This document shows, in pieces, positions 8,986-17,247 of a DNA stretch of 64,000 bases. Position 1 is the stretch's first letter. Every line of letters starts with the position of its first letter. The DNA lies in NCBI RefSeq assembly GCF_014199525.1, contig NZ_JACHNU010000004.1, forward strand, positions 186,001-250,000, written 5' to 3'. A program made the translations under genes and the position numbers. The notes below the pieces were generated by a model. The model saw only the letters and a list, made by a program, of their open reading frames with translations. It had not been told where the DNA came from and made no database searches. Source of the DNA: Conexibacter arvalis (GTDB taxonomy: Bacteria > Actinomycetota > Thermoleophilia > Solirubrobacterales > Solirubrobacteraceae).

Positions 8986-9900
8986 GTGTTGAAGCATTCC
9001 GTGACCGTGAGACGTACATCGATTCTCGCCGGCCTCGCCGCCCTGCTGGTCTCCGCGGCGGTCGCCCCGGCGACCCACGCGAAGCCGATCCGCAGAGCCG
9101 GCTGGCTCAGAGGCGTCACCGTGACCGAGTACTACCCCGCGCCCGAGTGGTGGTTCATCGGCAAGAAGGTCAAGACGCCCGGCCTCTCGCGGCTGTCGCG
9201 GATCGACTGGCTGTACTCGTCGAAGGGGATGTCGATGGAGGGCGACGGGATCGGCCTCGACGGCAACCGCTACCACATCGCAGGCCTCGGCAACGGCGGC
9301 TGGGTGAACGAGCGCGGCCGGCCGAGCATCCCGACCGCCAAGGGCTGGCGCGGCGGGAGCCCGTTCTGGCGGGCCGGCGGCTACTGGACCGCGCGCAACC
9401 GCTCGGTCACCTTCCCGCTCGACGGCGGCGGCTGGTCCAACGGCCGCGGCGTCAGATACCGCCCGCTGCCAGGCGTCAGCTTCGGCACCGGCCCGTCGCG
9501 GCCGCTGAAGTACTACCGCTCGGTCGCCGTCGATCCCGACCTGATCCCGATGGGCAGCAAGGTCTACATCGCCGCGTACCGCACCAGCGCGGGCGGCGGC
9601 TGGTTCAGCGCCGACGACGTCGGCGGCGCGATCATCGGCCGCCACGTCGACGTCTACCGCACGCCGCCGGCGAGCAAGGAGATCGGCGGCGGATACCTGA
9701 AGAACCAGCGGATCTACGTCCAGCCGCCGGGCGCGAAGGCAGCCCGCAACGCCCCGCCGAGGGCGAAGCCGAACCGCTCGGCGACCCCGAGCGTCCCGGT
9801 GCCGCAGCCGCCGGCGACCCTGTCGGACCCGTCGGGCGGCGCGAAGGCGCCGGAGGCGCCTCCGATCGCCGCCGCGCGGGCCCGCTCCACCCCCGCGTGA
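8986..9900 (+). CDS. Secreted 3D-domain (MltA-fold) protein
   Basis: About 304 residues with a signal peptide (TVRRTSILAGLAALLVSAAVAPATHA) and a 3D (Asp-Asp-Asp) domain. VAVDPDLIPMGSKVYI, then WFSADDVGGAIIGRHVDVY (about residues 180-225) contains the three aspartates. In resuscitation and wall-turnover enzymes this double-psi barrel cleaves glycan strands. The tail (last ~70 residues) is Pro/Ala-rich and probably disordered. The start could be GTG 8986 or GTG 9001. An in-frame TTG at 8923 is further upstream but would put about 40 residues before the signal peptide. A -10-like TAGCCT lies at about 8955. Likely an extracellular cell-wall hydrolase. Confidence 0.82.
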   Translation: MLKHSVTVRRTSILAGLAALLVSAAVAPATHAKPIRRAGWLRGVTVTEYYPAPEWWFIGKKVKTPGLSRLSRIDWLYSSKGMSMEGDGIGLDGNRYHIAGLGNGGWVNERGRPSIPTAKGWRGGSPFWRAGGYWTARNRSVTFPLDGGGWSNGRGVRYRPLPGVSFGTGPSRPLKYYRSVAVDPDLIPMGSKVYIAAYRTSAGGGWFSADDVGGAIIGRHVDVYRTPPASKEIGGGYLKNQRIYVQPPGAKAARNAPPRAKPNRSATPSVPVPQPPATLSDPSGGAKAPEAPPIAAARARSTPA

Positions 9901-9941
9901 CGCGCCGCCGAGCCGGCGCCGCCCACTAGACTGGACGGCAT

Positions 9942-10550
9942 ATGGCGAAGCAGCAGAAGCAGCGTCCGATGAGAATGGAGCAGCGCGGCTCGCTCGAGGC
10001 GATGCAGCGGCTCGAGGGCCGCAGCGACGAGGATCTCGCGGCCGAGACGAAGTTCAAGGCGGCCGCGTACGCGATCCTTGGCGCCCGCGCGGCGGAGCGC
10101 TACGACGCGAAGGCGACCCGCGCCTGGTACTCCAGAGCGATAGCGGCCGCGCGGCCGCAGGAGCGGCTGCAGCTGCGTCGCATGGCCGACGCCTCGATCG
10201 CGCTCGCCGAGCGCCGCGCCGGCGACCTCAAGGATGCCGTCGAGAAGCTCGGCCAGAGACCGCCGAGCAACCGCCAGCTGCTGATCCTCCAGTTCATGGG
10301 CCTGCTCGCGCCGCCGCCCGGGTCGAGCATCCTGATCCGCCTGCGCGGCTACGCGATCATCATCGGCCTCTTCGTCGTGCTGCTGGCGATCGGCTTCGGC
10401 CTCGCCAAGCTCGTCGCGCTCCCGTTCGGCGGCGTCGGCACGATCGGCGGCTTCCTGCTCGGCATCGTCCTGATCATCGTGATCCTCGGCGTGATGGCGC
10501 TGCTCGGACGACGGCGGCAGGCGCGCGCACGCGCGAAGGCCGCCGGCTGA
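9942..10550 (+). CDS. Membrane protein of unknown function, two C-terminal TM segments
   Basis: 202 residues, not recognised. The N-terminal ~120 residues are soluble, basic and helical, with a pattern reminiscent of a short tetratricopeptide-like pair (LGARAAERYDAKATRAWYSRAI ...). Two hydrophobic helices follow (about 134-155 and 163-190), then a basic tail (GRRRQARARAKAAG). Expected topology is both ends in the cytoplasm. TAGACT at 9927-9932 lies 9 nt before the ATG and there is no ribosome site, so a leaderless start is likely. The gene ends 19 bp before the SRAP gene, so the two may be co-transcribed. Confidence 0.7.
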   Translation: MAKQQKQRPMRMEQRGSLEAMQRLEGRSDEDLAAETKFKAAAYAILGARAAERYDAKATRAWYSRAIAAARPQERLQLRRMADASIALAERRAGDLKDAVEKLGQRPPSNRQLLILQFMGLLAPPPGSSILIRLRGYAIIIGLFVVLLAIGFGLAKLVALPFGGVGTIGGFLLGIVLIIVILGVMALLGRRRQARARAKAAG

Positions 10551-10569
10551 CGACGGAGGCGCTCGCACG

Positions 10570-11331
10570 ATGTGCGGACGCTTCACGCTGGCGACGACGA
10601 CGGCCGACGAGCTGCGGGACCGCTTCCCGCTCGGCGAGTCGGCCGTCGAGATCAGACAGCGCTTCAACGTCGCGCCCGGCGACCAGGTCGTCACGGTCGG
10701 CGTGCGCGACGGCGCGCCGACCGGCCGCATGCTCAGATGGGGCCTGGTGCCGCCGTGGGCGAGAGATCCGTCGATCGGCTACCGGCTGATCAACGCGAGA
10801 GCGGAGACGGTCGCCGAGAAGCCGGCCTTCCGCACCTCGTTCGCCAGACGGCGCTGCCTGATCCTCGCCGACGGCTTCTACGAGTGGGAGAGAGCCGGCA
10901 GAGCGAAGCAGCCGTTCCACATCACGCGCGAGGACGGCGCCCCGTTCGCCTTCGCCGGTCTGTGGACCGGCTGGAAGGACCCGACGATCGAGGACGAGGA
11001 CGCCGCCTGGCTGCGCACCTGCACGATCGTCACGACGCACGCGAACGACAAGATCGCCGGGATCCATCCGCGCATGCCGGTGATCCTCGCGCCGGGCGAC
11101 GAGCAGACCTGGCTCGACCCGGAGACCCCGGTCGAGCGGCTCCACCAGCTGCTGGCGCCGCTGCCGGCCGCCGAGACGCACGCCCGCGCCGTCTCCAGAG
11201 CGGTCAACGACGCCCGCTACGACGGGCCGCACTGCCTCGACGAGGCCGAGCCCGACGACCTCGCCGCCTTCGCCGCGGCCGTCAACGCCGCGCAGGCGCC
11301 GGCGGCGCCGAGACAGGACGGGCTCTTCTAG
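10570..11331 (+). CDS. SRAP domain protein (HMCES/YedK family)
   Basis: 253-residue DNA-repair protein that shields abasic sites in single-stranded DNA by forming a thiazolidine link through Cys2. The N-terminus MCGRFT places the Cys directly after the initiator Met. Other family residues are seen in LINARAETV (Asn), ADGFYEWER (Glu) and GIHPRMPVIL (His). Full length for the family. GGAGG lies 9 nt before the ATG. Many arginines use AGA, unlike neighbouring enzymes. The stop overlaps the convergent gatD stop by 4 bp. Confidence 0.93.
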   Translation: MCGRFTLATTTADELRDRFPLGESAVEIRQRFNVAPGDQVVTVGVRDGAPTGRMLRWGLVPPWARDPSIGYRLINARAETVAEKPAFRTSFARRRCLILADGFYEWERAGRAKQPFHITREDGAPFAFAGLWTGWKDPTIEDEDAAWLRTCTIVTTHANDKIAGIHPRMPVILAPGDEQTWLDPETPVERLHQLLAPLPAAETHARAVSRAVNDARYDGPHCLDEAEPDDLAAFAAAVNAAQAPAAPRQDGLF

Positions 11332-12113
11332 GCGCCCGCGGCGCGGCGGGCCTCGACGTGGGCCGCCGACTCGAAGGTGTCGTCGAGCGGCTCCAGCGGC
11401 TCGTCGCGGCCGAGCGCTCTGGCGATCAGCCAGTCGGCCAGCCAGGCGTTCTTCGGCAGCAGCGGGCCGTGCAGGTAGGTGCCGATCACGTTGCCGCGGC
11501 GGACGCCCTCGAACCCGCTTCTGCCGTCGTTGCCGTGGCCTCTGAGGACGCGGCCGAGTGGCTGCTCGCCGGGCCCGAGATGGGTGCGGCCGCCGTGGTT
11601 CTCGAAGCCTGCGAGCACTCTCGGCCCGTCGCCGAGGTCGACCTCGATCGCGACGTTGCCGATCAGCCGCGGGCCGTCGCTGCGGACGGTCTCCAGGTCG
11701 ACGAGGCCGACGCCCGGCAGCGTCTCCTCTCCGAGCTCGTAGGAGTGGCCGAGCAGCTGGTAGCCGCCGCAGACGGCGAGCAGCGCGGCGCCGCGCGCGA
11801 CGGCGGCGTGGATCCCGTCCCGCTTCACCTGCGCGAGGTCGAGCGCGCACAGCTTCTGGTCGCGGTCCTGACCGCCGCCGATGTAGAAGAGGTCGCACTC
11901 CTCCCCCGCCCGGCCGAGCTCCTCCCCCAACCCGACCGGCACCAGCTCGAAGCCGATCCCGCGCCACTCGCAGCGCCGGCGCAGCAGCAGCAGGTTGCCG
12001 CGGTCGGCGTAGATGTTCATCAGGTCGGGATAGAGCGCGCAGACGCGCAGGGTGGCGGCCGGCTCGCTCACGGTGGTCTGGGGCGCGGGGGCTGGTTCGC
12101 TCATCTCAGGCAC
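11328..12113 (-). CDS. gatD: GatD, lipid II isoglutaminyl synthase glutaminase subunit
   Basis: 261-residue class I glutamine amidotransferase of the CobB/CobQ-like group. With MurT it amidates the alpha-carboxyl of D-glutamate in lipid II. The nucleophile Cys115 sits in LLAVCGGYQLLG and the catalytic His in GTYLHGPLLPKN (about 215). The assignment rests on these motifs and on murT lying two genes upstream. The start overlaps the end of the intervening methyltransferase by 8 bp. About 20 N-terminal residues are low complexity, so GTG or later starts are possible. This separates it from cobyric acid synthase domains, which are longer. Confidence 0.9.
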   Translation of the reverse strand: MPEMSEPAPAPQTTVSEPAATLRVCALYPDLMNIYADRGNLLLLRRRCEWRGIGFELVPVGLGEELGRAGEECDLFYIGGGQDRDQKLCALDLAQVKRDGIHAAVARGAALLAVCGGYQLLGHSYELGEETLPGVGLVDLETVRSDGPRLIGNVAIEVDLGDGPRVLAGFENHGGRTHLGPGEQPLGRVLRGHGNDGRSGFEGVRRGNVIGTYLHGPLLPKNAWLADWLIARALGRDEPLEPLDDTFESAAHVEARRAAGA

Positions 12114-12879
12114 GGAGCAGGACGACCTCGCTGCCGACGTGCTCCTCGGTCGCGCCGATCCGCCCGCGGCCCGCGTCGCGCAGACCGGCGGCGGCCGCCT
12201 CGGCGGCGAGCGCGTCCCCGTCGAGGGTATCGAGGTGGATCGCGTCGCCCTCCGCGCTGCGGCGGCCGCTCGGCGATACGACCTGGCGGATCCGCTCGAT
12301 CGTGATCCCCGCGGGCCCCGGCCGCACCGCGACCGGCTGGCTGACGTAGACCCACCCGTCGCGCTCGACGATGTCGGGGAGCGGCGGCTCGGTGTGCTCG
12401 GCGTCGAAGCCCTCCAGCGCGTCGGCGAGCGCGCAGGCGAGCAGGCCGCCCGGCGCCAGGCAGGCCTTGACGCTGCGCAGGAAGCCCGCGCGGCCGTCGC
12501 GGCCGCCGAGCAGCTGGACGGTCTGCATCGGCGCGACCACGAGCGGGAAGGCGCGGCCGGGGAAGGCGAAGTCGCGCGCGTCGGCGGCGACCGTCTCGAT
12601 CCGCTCGGCGATCGCGGCGCCGGCCCGCTCCGCCCGCCCGCGCAGCTCCTCGAGGAAGCGCGGCTCGAGGTCGAGCGCGACGACGCGGCGGCCGGCGCGC
12701 GCGAGGTCGAGCGCGACGCGGCCGGTGCCGGCGCCGAGGTCGAGCACCGGGTCGCCCTCGGCCGCCGCCAGCTCGCGCCACAGCGCCAGGTCGGCGTCGT
12801 AGCTCCCGCACTCGAGGTCGTGCCAGAGCACCGGGCCGGCGGCGCAGCCGGGCTCGTCGTGGGCGTCGGCGGCGGTCAC
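12106..12879 (-). CDS. Class I SAM-dependent methyltransferase inserted between murT and gatD
   Basis: 257 residues, Rossmann methyltransferase. Motif I VLDLGAGTGRVALDLA (about 42-57), acidic motif II VVALDLEP, and motif IV-like FPLVVAPMQTVQLLGG are seen. The GTG start at 12879 overlaps the murT stop (GTGA), and its own stop overlaps the gatD start by 8 bp, so it is translationally coupled to both partners of the lipid II amidation complex. Substrate is unknown. The context suggests a lipid II or wall-precursor target, but a housekeeping substrate is possible. In most murT-gatD operons I know of the two genes are adjacent, so this insertion is noteworthy. Confidence 0.85.
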   Translation of the reverse strand: MTAADAHDEPGCAAGPVLWHDLECGSYDADLALWRELAAAEGDPVLDLGAGTGRVALDLARAGRRVVALDLEPRFLEELRGRAERAGAAIAERIETVAADARDFAFPGRAFPLVVAPMQTVQLLGGRDGRAGFLRSVKACLAPGGLLACALADALEGFDAEHTEPPLPDIVERDGWVYVSQPVAVRPGPAGITIERIRQVVSPSGRRSAEGDAIHLDTLDGDALAAEAAAAGLRDAGRGRIGATEEHVGSEVVLLRA

Positions 12880-14276
12880 TGCCAGTACTCCGGCGCCAGC
12901 CCGCGTCTGGCGAGCAGCTCGCGCAGCGCCAGCAGCGCGGTGTAGGTGGGCAGCGCGAACAGCGTGCCGTCGCCGTCGGCGCGGGCGGCGTCGAGCGCCC
13001 GCTCCAGCTCCGGCACGACGACGAGCCGCTCGGGGTCGACGCCGGCGTACTTGAGCCGCAGCGCCAGCTCGGCTGCGCGCGTGCCCGCGCAGGTGACGCG
13101 CCGCACGCGCCCGGCGAGCAGCTCGAAGTCGGCGTCCCACACCCACGAGACGTCGCGACCGTCGGCGACGTTGTCGTTCAGGACGGCGAGCACGTCGACC
13201 TGCTCGGGCTCGAGCGCGAGCGTCCGCAGCACCTCGTTGGCGCCGGCCGGGTTCTTGATCAGCAGGATCGACAGGTCGCGCTCGCCGAGCGAGATCGTCT
13301 CGGCGCGGCCGAAGGCGGCGGCGACCTGCTCCAGGCCGGCGACGATCTCCGCGAACGGGACGCCGAGCGCATGGCAGAGCGCCGCGGCGCCGAGCGCGTT
13401 GTAGACGTTGTAGAGGCCAGGCAGCGGCAGCTCGACCGTCGCCACCTGCTCCCCGCCGCCGTTCCCGTCGTCGGCGATCCGCAGCGCGAAGGCGGCGCCA
13501 CGCGTGCCGCGCAGCTCGACCCGCTCGGCGACGACGGCAGGGCGCGGGCGGCGCTGGCCGCACCGCGGGCAGTGGTAGTGGCCGAGGTGGCCGAGGTAGA
13601 CCGCGTCGTACTCGTAGGCGTGACCGCATCTGCGGCAGTGCTTGGAGTCGGAGGCGTGCTGCATCTCCGGCAGCGCCATCGCGTCGTCCTCGACGCCGAA
13701 GAAGACGACCCGCGGCTGCTCGCGGCCGAGGTCGGCGACGAGCGGGTCGTCGGCGTTCAGCACCAGCTGCGTCGCGGCGCCGTGGCGGGCGACGATCTCG
13801 GCCCAGCGGTCGGCGATCGTCTCCAGCTCGCCGTAGCGGTCGAGCTGGTCGCGGAAGAGGTTGCCGAGCAGCAGCTTGCGCGGCTTCAGCTCCTCGACCA
13901 GCTGCCCGAGCCAGAACTCGTCGACCTCGAACAGGCCAAGCTGGCCGTCGATCCCGCCGCCTCTCGCGGCGCCGAGCAGCGTCGAGGCGATCCCGCCGGC
14001 CATGTTCGCGCCGGCGCGGTTGTGGACGAGCCGCGTGCCGCGCCGCTCGAGGATCGAGGCGACCATCGCGGCGGTCGTCGTCTTGCCGTTGGTGGCGCTG
14101 ATCGCGACCGATCCCTGCGGCAGGCGGCCGGCGAGCGCGCCGATCGCGTGCGGCTCCAGGCGCATCAGCACCTTGCCCGGCAGGCTGGTGCCGCCGCCGC
14201 GGCCGGCGCGGCGCGCGACCGTCCCCACGGCGCGGGCGACGGCGATCTTCGCTCCGAGCGTCCGGCCCGCCATCAC
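12876..14276 (-). CDS. murT: MurT, lipid II isoglutaminyl synthase ligase subunit
   Basis: 466-residue Mur-ligase-like ATPase that activates the D-Glu carboxylate of lipid II for amidation with ammonia from GatD. The P-loop is in SATNGKTTTAAMVASIL (about 60-76). The MurT-specific zinc ribbon is visible as CRRCG and CPRCG knuckles (about 214-242). The C-terminal DUF1727-type domain includes KNPAGANEVLRTLAL and DVSWVWDADFE. Start ATG 14276 overlaps the upstream kinase-like gene stop by 4 bp. It belongs to the five-gene minus-strand operon 16074 to 11328. Confidence 0.94.
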   Translation of the reverse strand: MMAGRTLGAKIAVARAVGTVARRAGRGGGTSLPGKVLMRLEPHAIGALAGRLPQGSVAISATNGKTTTAAMVASILERRGTRLVHNRAGANMAGGIASTLLGAARGGGIDGQLGLFEVDEFWLGQLVEELKPRKLLLGNLFRDQLDRYGELETIADRWAEIVARHGAATQLVLNADDPLVADLGREQPRVVFFGVEDDAMALPEMQHASDSKHCRRCGHAYEYDAVYLGHLGHYHCPRCGQRRPRPAVVAERVELRGTRGAAFALRIADDGNGGGEQVATVELPLPGLYNVYNALGAAALCHALGVPFAEIVAGLEQVAAAFGRAETISLGERDLSILLIKNPAGANEVLRTLALEPEQVDVLAVLNDNVADGRDVSWVWDADFELLAGRVRRVTCAGTRAAELALRLKYAGVDPERLVVVPELERALDAARADGDGTLFALPTYTALLALRELLARRGLAPEYWQ

Positions 14277-15142
14277 GGGACGAGCATGCGCACGGCACCC
14301 GGGACCGTGCGGACCGTCGCTGGCAGCTCACCGATCGGATCGCCGTCGGCGTAGAGGGTGAAGGGGCGGTCGCAGCTGATCGTGACCTCGCGGCCGCGGC
14401 GCACGTCGACCTCCGGGTTGCGGACGTGCGTGCCGCGGAAGACCTTCGGAAGCTGGGAGACGAAGCGGGCGCGGGAGACGTGCGTGATCGTCACGACGTC
14501 GAAGAGGCCGTCGTCGAGCTGCGCGTCCGGTGCGAGGTACATCCCTCCACCGTACGCGGAGCCGTTCGCGCAGGCGACGTTGTAGCCGGTGAACGTTCGC
14601 GCGGCGCCGTCGATCTCGACCTCGAAGCTCGCCGCTCTCCACGTCGCGAGCGCGCGCAGCGCCGCGTAGGCGTAGGCCGGCGCGCCCGGGATCCTGGTCG
14701 CGTTCGCGATCCGGTTGGCGTCGGAGTCGAAGCCGCAGCTGGCGATCCCGACGAAGCGCTTGTCGCCGACGGCGCCGAGGTCGATCCGCCGCTCGCGCGG
14801 ATGCTCGAAGACGGTGCAGGCGGCGACCGGCGAATGCGGGATCTTCAGTGCGCGGGCGAAGTCGTTGCCGCGGCCGCCCGGGAGGACGGCGAGCAGGCCG
14901 TCGCTGCCGTCGAGCGCCCCCGCGACGGCGCCGACGATCCCGTCGCCGCCGAAGGCGCAGGCGACCTCGCCGGCCTGCGCCGCGGCGAGCGCCAGCTCGC
15001 GGGCGTGGTCGAGGTCGCGCGTGCGCTCGACGTGGTAGCCGATCCGGTGCGCGCGCAGCCATCTCTCGACGCCCGGCAGCAGGCGCAGCAGACGGCCTCC
15101 GCCGGCCGACGGGTTGACGATCAGGGCGACGTCCCGGTCCAT
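14273..15142 (-). CDS. Diacylglycerol/lipid kinase-like protein
   Basis: 289 residues of the DAGK catalytic (YegS/BmrU/DgkB-like) family, which phosphorylate lipid hydroxyls with ATP. Motifs are LIVNPSAGGG (about 7-16), FGGDGIVGAVAGAL (about 60-73) and LPGGRGNDFARAL (about 81-93). The usual GGDGT is GGDGI here, a change next to the ATP site. Start ATG at 15142 (MDRDVALIVNPSAGG) matches family N-termini. The frame is open further upstream but that is antisense shadow of the next gene. It is 14 bp downstream of the HAD gene and overlaps murT by 4 bp. A role in undecaprenyl or phospholipid recycling is inference from context. Confidence 0.85.
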   Translation of the reverse strand: MDRDVALIVNPSAGGGRLLRLLPGVERWLRAHRIGYHVERTRDLDHARELALAAAQAGEVACAFGGDGIVGAVAGALDGSDGLLAVLPGGRGNDFARALKIPHSPVAACTVFEHPRERRIDLGAVGDKRFVGIASCGFDSDANRIANATRIPGAPAYAYAALRALATWRAASFEVEIDGAARTFTGYNVACANGSAYGGGMYLAPDAQLDDGLFDVVTITHVSRARFVSQLPKVFRGTHVRNPEVDVRRGREVTISCDRPFTLYADGDPIGELPATVRTVPGAVRMLVP

Positions 15143-15156
15143 CTCGACGCGGAACC

Positions 15157-16074
15157 CTACCCGGCGGCGCGGTTCCACTCGGCTGGGGGCAGCGGCGGGA
15201 CCGGCGGCCCGGGGGTCGGCGGGAGGATCGTCGGCGGGCCGTCGCCGAGCACGAGCGCGGCGAGGTCGGCGGCGATCGCGACCGGCGCGGGGTCGGCGGC
15301 GTCTGCCTGCGCGCGTGTCGTCGCGCCGCTGAGCACGATCGCGCCGTCGAGTCCGGCGGCGTGGGCGCCGGCGAGGTCGGCGTCGAGCCGGTCGCCGACG
15401 ACGAGCGTCGTGTCCGGCTCGGCCCCGAGCCGGTCGAGCGCGGTGCGGAAGATCTCCGGCTCGGGCTTGCCGACGGCGCGCGCCTTCCGCTCGGCGGCGT
15501 GCTCGAGCGCGGCGACCAGCGCGCCGGTGCCGGGCCACATGCCGTCGGGCATCGGGAAGGTGCGGTCGCGGCCGGCGGCGACGAAGTCGGCGCCGCCGAT
15601 CAGCGCCTGCGTCGCGATGCGCAGCTCGTCGAAGCGGAGGTCGTCGTGGCCGGCGGCGACGACGACCTCGGCGTGCGGCGCGTGCGGCGTGCCGTTGACG
15701 ACGCGCAGGCCGGCGTCGGCGACGTGACGGTGGATCGCGGCGGTGCCGATCACGTATGCGGTCGAGCGGCGCGCGCCGTGGGTCTCGGCGAGGTGGTGCT
15801 GGAGCGCGCCGCCGACGGTGACGACCTCCTCCAGCGAGGCGCGGAAGCCGAGCGACCACAGCTTGCGGACGTACTCCTCGGCGGTCGAGCGGGTGTCGTT
15901 GGTGACGAACGCGACGCGCTTGCCGGCGGCCCGCAGCGCCTCCAGCGCGCGCGGCGCCTCACGCGTCGGCGCTCCGCCGACCCAGAGGCAGCCGTCGAGG
16001 TCGAGCAGGAGGTGGTCGTAGGCCCGCAGCAGCGGGGTGAGGGTCTGCGAGAGCGGTGACACGGCGGCTCCCAT
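15157..16074 (-). CDS. HAD superfamily IIA phosphatase (NagD-like)
   Basis: 305-residue haloacid dehalogenase-type phosphatase. Motif I LLLDLDGCLWVGG (about 23-35), motif II FVTNDTRS (about 55-62), cap-bearing C2 insertion, motif III AVGKPEPEIF and motif IV VVGDRLDADLAGAHAAG (about 220-236). The family includes p-nitrophenyl, glycerol-phosphate and phosphoglycolate phosphatases. Substrate is not decided. The C-terminal ~30 residues are proline-rich. It starts the five-gene wall operon. The ATG at 16074 overlaps the candidate -10 (GATAAT on the minus strand, 16073-16078), so the GTG at 16062 may be the true start. Confidence 0.85.
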   Translation of the reverse strand: MGAAVSPLSQTLTPLLRAYDHLLLDLDGCLWVGGAPTREAPRALEALRAAGKRVAFVTNDTRSTAEEYVRKLWSLGFRASLEEVVTVGGALQHHLAETHGARRSTAYVIGTAAIHRHVADAGLRVVNGTPHAPHAEVVVAAGHDDLRFDELRIATQALIGGADFVAAGRDRTFPMPDGMWPGTGALVAALEHAAERKARAVGKPEPEIFRTALDRLGAEPDTTLVVGDRLDADLAGAHAAGLDGAIVLSGATTRAQADAADPAPVAIAADLAALVLGDGPPTILPPTPGPPVPPLPPAEWNRAAG

Positions 16075-16080
16075 TATCCT
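16073..16080. promoter_or_regulatory. Shared divergent -10 region
   Basis: ATTATCCT carries TATCCT on the plus strand (ending 8 nt before the GTG at 16089) and GATAAT on the minus strand (10 nt before the GTG at 16062). Initiation in the two directions should be mutually exclusive. Confidence 0.45.
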
Positions 16081-16088
16081 GCCCTGCC

Positions 16089-16754
16089 GTGCGACGCTCC
16101 TTCTCCCTCCCCCTCGCCGGCGTCGTGGTGGCGCTGCTCGCCGCCGGATGCGGCTCCGACGACGACGCGACGACGACCCCGACCGCGGTCGGCTGCGTGA
16201 GAGTCGCCGCCCCGGGCGCCAAGACCGAGCAGGCGGCGAGAAAGCCGTCGCAACCGCTGACCCCGGGGGTCGAGTGGAAGGCGGTCGTCTCGACCAACTG
16301 CGGCTCGTTCACGATCGCGCTCGACACGGAGCACTCGCCGCGCACGACCGCGTCGTTCGCGACCCTCGCGAGAAGAGGGTTCTACGACGATCTCAGCTTC
16401 CACCGGATCGCCCCCGGCTTCGTGATCCAGGGCGGCGATCCGCTCGGCAACGGGACCGGCGGCCCCGGCTACACGATCACCGAGAAGCCGCCGAGATCGG
16501 CGAGATACACGCACGGCGTCGTCGCGATGGCGAAGACGGCGACCGAGCCGGACGGGACCTCGGGCAGCCAGTTCTTCATCGTCACCGGCGAGGACGCCCA
16601 GCTGCCGCCGCAGTACGCGGTGCTCGGCAGAGTCGTCTCCGGCCTCGACGTCGTCGACATGATCGACCAGCTGCCGCTGAAGGAGACCGACCCGCAGGGC
16701 TCCGAGCCGGTCGATCCGGTCGTGATCGAGCGCGTCTCGATCATGGAAGGCTGA
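16089..16754 (+). CDS. Lipoprotein cyclophilin-type peptidyl-prolyl isomerase
   Basis: 221 residues. The signal peptide ends in a lipobox (VVALLAAGCGSDDD), so the protein should be lipid-anchored on the outer face of the membrane. A short Thr/Lys-rich linker is followed by a cyclophilin domain: FHRIAPGFVIQGGDPLGNG (about 112-130, with the catalytic Arg), GSQFFIV (about 160-166). It catalyses proline isomerisation in exported proteins. GTG 16089 is chosen over an in-frame upstream codon because the promoter (TATCCT at 16075) lies between. Divergent from the wall operon. Confidence 0.9.
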   Translation: MRRSFSLPLAGVVVALLAAGCGSDDDATTTPTAVGCVRVAAPGAKTEQAARKPSQPLTPGVEWKAVVSTNCGSFTIALDTEHSPRTTASFATLARRGFYDDLSFHRIAPGFVIQGGDPLGNGTGGPGYTITEKPPRSARYTHGVVAMAKTATEPDGTSGSQFFIVTGEDAQLPPQYAVLGRVVSGLDVVDMIDQLPLKETDPQGSEPVDPVVIERVSIMEG

Positions 16755-16801
16755 GCGGCAGCCACGGCGCCTCGCGCAGACGGCTGAGCAGGCCTCTCGG
16801 G

Positions 16802-16911
16802 GCCTGGCGCGGACCGCTGCGCGAGCGCCCCGACGCCTGGCGTGGACCGCTGCGCGCCGCCGGGGCCCGGCGTGGAGCGCGGCGCGCCGCCGGGCCTGGC
16901 GTGGCGGCGCC
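16802..16911. repeat. Degenerate ~30-bp tandem repeat, about 4 units
   Basis: Units begin with GCCTGGCGTGGACCGCTGCG or a close variant at 16802, 16835, 16865 and 16894, giving periods of 33, 30 and 29 bp. Confidence 0.7.
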
Positions 16912-16947
16912 GTCGCGGCCGCACGACACGCACCCCCTTCTCCGTCG

Positions 16948-16988
16948 TGTCATGTCATGACATCGACGGGGACGTCATGTCATGACAG
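16948..16988. repeat. Paired TGTCATGACA palindromes
   Basis: ATGTCATGACAT (16952-16963) is a perfect 12-bp palindrome. TGTCATGACA recurs at 16978-16987, 25 bp centre to centre. Each is preceded by GTCA, making GTCATGTCATGACA twice. No start codon is close, so a simple operator role is not obvious. Confidence 0.65.
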
Positions 16989-17019
16989 CCCCGCACGAGG
17001 GTCGCAGCACGCCCCGCGG

Positions 17020-17190
17020 GGCGGCGCGGCACGCCCGCGACGGCACCGCGGAACGCCGCACGCGGGCAGTTCGACATGCGCGGCACGCGGGGAGCGCGGC
17101 ACGCCCCCTGGGGGCAGTTCGACATGCGCGGCACGCCCCTGGGGGCAGCTCGGCACGCCCCTGAGGGCAGCTCGGCACGCCCCGCGAGCA
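17020..17190. repeat. Degenerate tandem repeats downstream of the metallopeptidase gene
   Basis: A 23-bp string beginning GCAGTTCGACATGCGCGG is identical at 17066-17088 and 17114-17136. GCAGCTCGGCACGCCCC recurs at 17145 and 17167. The units share a GGCACGCCCC core and irregular spacing, unlike a CRISPR array. Confidence 0.65.
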
Positions 17191-17247
17191 GCGGCGTTGC
17201 CCAGCCTGCGCCGCCCGGCTCATGCGCGCGGGCGGCGCTGTGGGTCC

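Larger units (their letters stand above)
16755..17247. other. 493-bp non-coding gap between convergent genes, repeat-rich
   Basis: No credible gene. The gap holds four degenerate ~30-bp tandem units (16802-16911), two TGTCATGACA palindromes (16954-16963 and 16978-16987) and a second degenerate tandem array (17020-17190). Reading frames that cross it exist only because of the base composition. Confidence 0.7.

Noticed and set aside
17020-17190. Possible CRISPR array
   Set aside because: Units are degenerate, spacing is irregular (22 and 48 bp), there are no unique spacers and no cas genes nearby.
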